Of a stretch of 64,000 bases of DNA, positions 63,966 through 64,000 are shown in pieces; within the stretch, counting starts at the first letter, position 1, and each line of letters opens with the position of its first letter. The DNA is from Lanius collurio (lineage: Eukaryota; Chordata; Aves; Passeriformes; Laniidae). Under the pieces are notes generated by a model that saw only the letters and a list, made by a program, of their open reading frames with translations, made no database searches and was not told the DNA's origin. The stretch lies in NCBI GenBank assembly GCA_020086605.1, contig JACBWW010000017.1:7804673-7868672 (forward strand). Reading direction: 5' to 3'. A program made the translations under genes and the position numbers.

Positions 63966-64000
63966 TCATAAAATCATGGAGTCACACAATATCCTGAGCT
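63966..64000 (-). mobile_element. CR1-type LINE 3' end, cut by the window
   Basis: ataaaatcatggagtcacacaatatcctgagct is the complement of the older CR1 terminus also seen at 25103 and 49024. The rest lies beyond 64000. Confidence 0.8.

Larger units (their letters stand above)
12896..64000 (+). other. ADCYAP1R1: ADCYAP1R1 (PAC1 receptor) gene, 5' part, running off the window
   Basis: Two exons fit the start of the PACAP type I receptor: a signal-peptide exon at 12896-13055 and an exon at 38019-38124 encoding the first residues of the mature ectodomain. Joined they give 52 complete codons plus one base from the inner start codon (13005). PAC1 is a class B1 GPCR of the plasma membrane that binds PACAP and VIP and signals mainly through Gs and adenylyl cyclase (family knowledge). 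I searched by eye downstream of 38124 for the next expected exon (the one encoding the GMWDNITCW-like motif) and for the seven-helix exons and saw none, so more than 25.8 kb of this intron is present and the rest of the gene lies beyond 64000. The first, untranslated exon is not identified. Confidence 0.88.
38125..64000 (+). other. Next ADCYAP1R1 intron (phase 1), incomplete at the window end
   Basis: It starts at the gtgagt donor at 38125 and no matching acceptor and exon was recognised before 64000. It holds about ten CR1 copies, the 32-unit minisatellite at 44735-45335, T/G-rich tracts at 46785-46845 and 51958-52161, an AT-rich block near 57040-57310 and an LTR at 60643-61072. The longer stretches between them (about 39850-43400, 45340-46780, 50240-51950, 52170-57030, 59000-60310, 61080-62600 and 62840-63960) show nothing I can name. 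Confidence 0.7.

Noticed and set aside
1..64000. tRNA, rRNA or microRNA genes
   Set aside because: No cloverleaf with box A/B motifs or clear long hairpin was recognised by eye. A tRNAscan or covariance-model search was not possible here, so short RNAs cannot be excluded.

Overview
The window looks like a piece of a bird genome, probably a neoavian and perhaps a songbird. The main evidence is about 25 CR1 LINE fragments in both orientations that carry the avian CR1 3' end (a 'ggtcccttccaacccaaaccattc' type terminus, or its complement). There is also one solo-LTR-like element, many T/G-rich low-complexity tracts and very low gene density. The songbird guess is an impression from the CR1 subfamily style and was not tested.

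I can support only one gene: the 5' part of ADCYAP1R1 (PAC1, the PACAP type I receptor, a class B1 GPCR), on the + strand. The first coding exon (12896-13055) carries the 5' UTR and the signal peptide. The second coding exon (38019-38124) carries the start of the extracellular domain, including two cysteines and an N-glycosylation sequon in the same residue numbering as human PAC1. Both exons have clean AG/GT borders. The intron between them (24,963 bp) is phase 0, and the following intron is phase 1 and runs past the window end. No later PAC1 exon was seen by eye, so exon 4 and the rest of the receptor should lie beyond 64000. The exon at 12896 starts at a splice acceptor, so the transcription start lies upstream, either before the window or in the 393-base assembly gap at 8500-8892.

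Layout: 1-12895 is upstream or 5' UTR intron sequence with three CR1 copies, a T/G-rich tract and the gap. 12896-13055 is the signal-peptide exon. 13056-38018 is an intron with about 12 CR1 copies, a T/G-rich tract, a (TAG)n run and an AT-rich duplication. 38019-38124 is the ectodomain exon. 38125-64000 is intron with a 32-unit minisatellite at 44735-45335, about 10 CR1 copies, an LTR at 60643-61072, two T/G-rich tracts and an AT-rich block. Other open frames, including several above 150 codons, look like chance or repeat-derived frames.

I found no previously undescribed biological system. The most unusual structures are the mixed 17/19-bp minisatellite with a four-unit higher-order pattern and no stops over long stretches of all three minus frames, and the two in-frame start codons of the receptor.
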